Shown piece by piece: positions 63,841 through 63,848 of a stretch of DNA of 63,848 nt. The stretch comes from Candidatus Parepulonipiscium sp. PG-Nuni2H_MBin01 (GTDB lineage: Bacteria > Bacillota > Clostridia > Lachnospirales > Cellulosilyticaceae), in NCBI GenBank assembly GCA_001994995.1, contig MDJM01000035.1:1-63848 (forward strand). Reading direction: 5' to 3'. Each line of letters opens with the position of its first letter. Position 1 is the stretch's first letter. The position numbers were made by a program, and so were the translations under genes. The notes beneath the pieces were generated by a model. That model had not been told where the DNA came from. It did no database searches and saw only the letters and a program-made list of their open reading frames with translations.

Positions 63841-63848
63841 TAAAATTA

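Overview
The window is AT-rich chromosomal DNA of a Gram-positive, probably spore-forming anaerobe of the Clostridia. I infer this from the murB-rapZ-whiA-crh block, the adjacent DUF2953 and YtfJ/GerW sporulation-type genes, an SLH-domain surface protein, an anaerobic radical-SAM sulfatase maturase, an EFR1 ferredoxin, split B12-dependent methionine synthase, and strong Shine-Dalgarno sites throughout. The species cannot be fixed from this sequence. Most genes lie on the + strand; the - strand holds an amidase-like protein, two large secreted proteins, an L,D-transpeptidase and a DegV protein.

Layout. 1-7.5 kb: tRNA-Leu(UAA), an Amidase_6-like protein with a substituted nucleophile position, a DUF4190-like membrane protein, a half-length YedF, murB-rapZ-whiA-crh (yvcK missing), queA and a 17-repeat LRV-type solenoid. 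7.8-16.2 kb: a membrane diguanylate cyclase, a 1216-residue secreted beta-helix protein, and a CadA-type metal ATPase preceded by what looks like a duplicated, metal-site-less copy of its own N-terminus. 16.3-23.7 kb: a lone HsdM-like protein with a changed catalytic motif, a DUF1622 protein, uvrB-uvrA and an L,D-transpeptidase. 23.7-26.7 kb: a candidate small RNA, then a dynamin-like GTPase with a beta-helix-like partner. 26.7-33.8 kb: a miaB-mutS-mutL-miaA operon led by a 9-codon leader ORF coupled to miaB. 34-37.2 kb: RpiR-type regulator, cmk, ispH, cheR. 37.5-42.1 kb: a complete livKHMGF branched-chain amino-acid ABC transporter with a strong promoter and a possible operator. 42.2-48.8 kb: a 2185-residue SLH surface protein. 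49-54.8 kb: anSME, DegV, two unknown genes, a DEDDh exonuclease-like protein, and the DUF2953-YtfJ pair. 54.9-61.5 kb: metF, MetH activation domain, metH, AbgT transporter, flavin reductase and SEC-C protein. 61.5-63.8 kb: a membrane protein, an EFR1 ferredoxin, a secreted protein, and at the very edge a hairpin resembling an IS200/IS605 end.

How the parts work together. miaB and miaA both modify tRNA A37 and share an operon with mutS-mutL. metF makes the methyl donor used by MetH, whose reactivation domain is a separate gene; AbgT could supply a folate precursor. uvrB and uvrA act in the same repair reaction. No complete mobile element, phage, CRISPR array or recognised defence island is present. 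The best candidates for something undescribed are the GTPase/beta-helix pair, the exonuclease-like protein with an unassigned C-terminus, the duplicated ATPase N-terminus, the orphan terminator transcript between divergent genes, and the miaB leader ORF. Function statements come from motifs read by eye; no database search was run.
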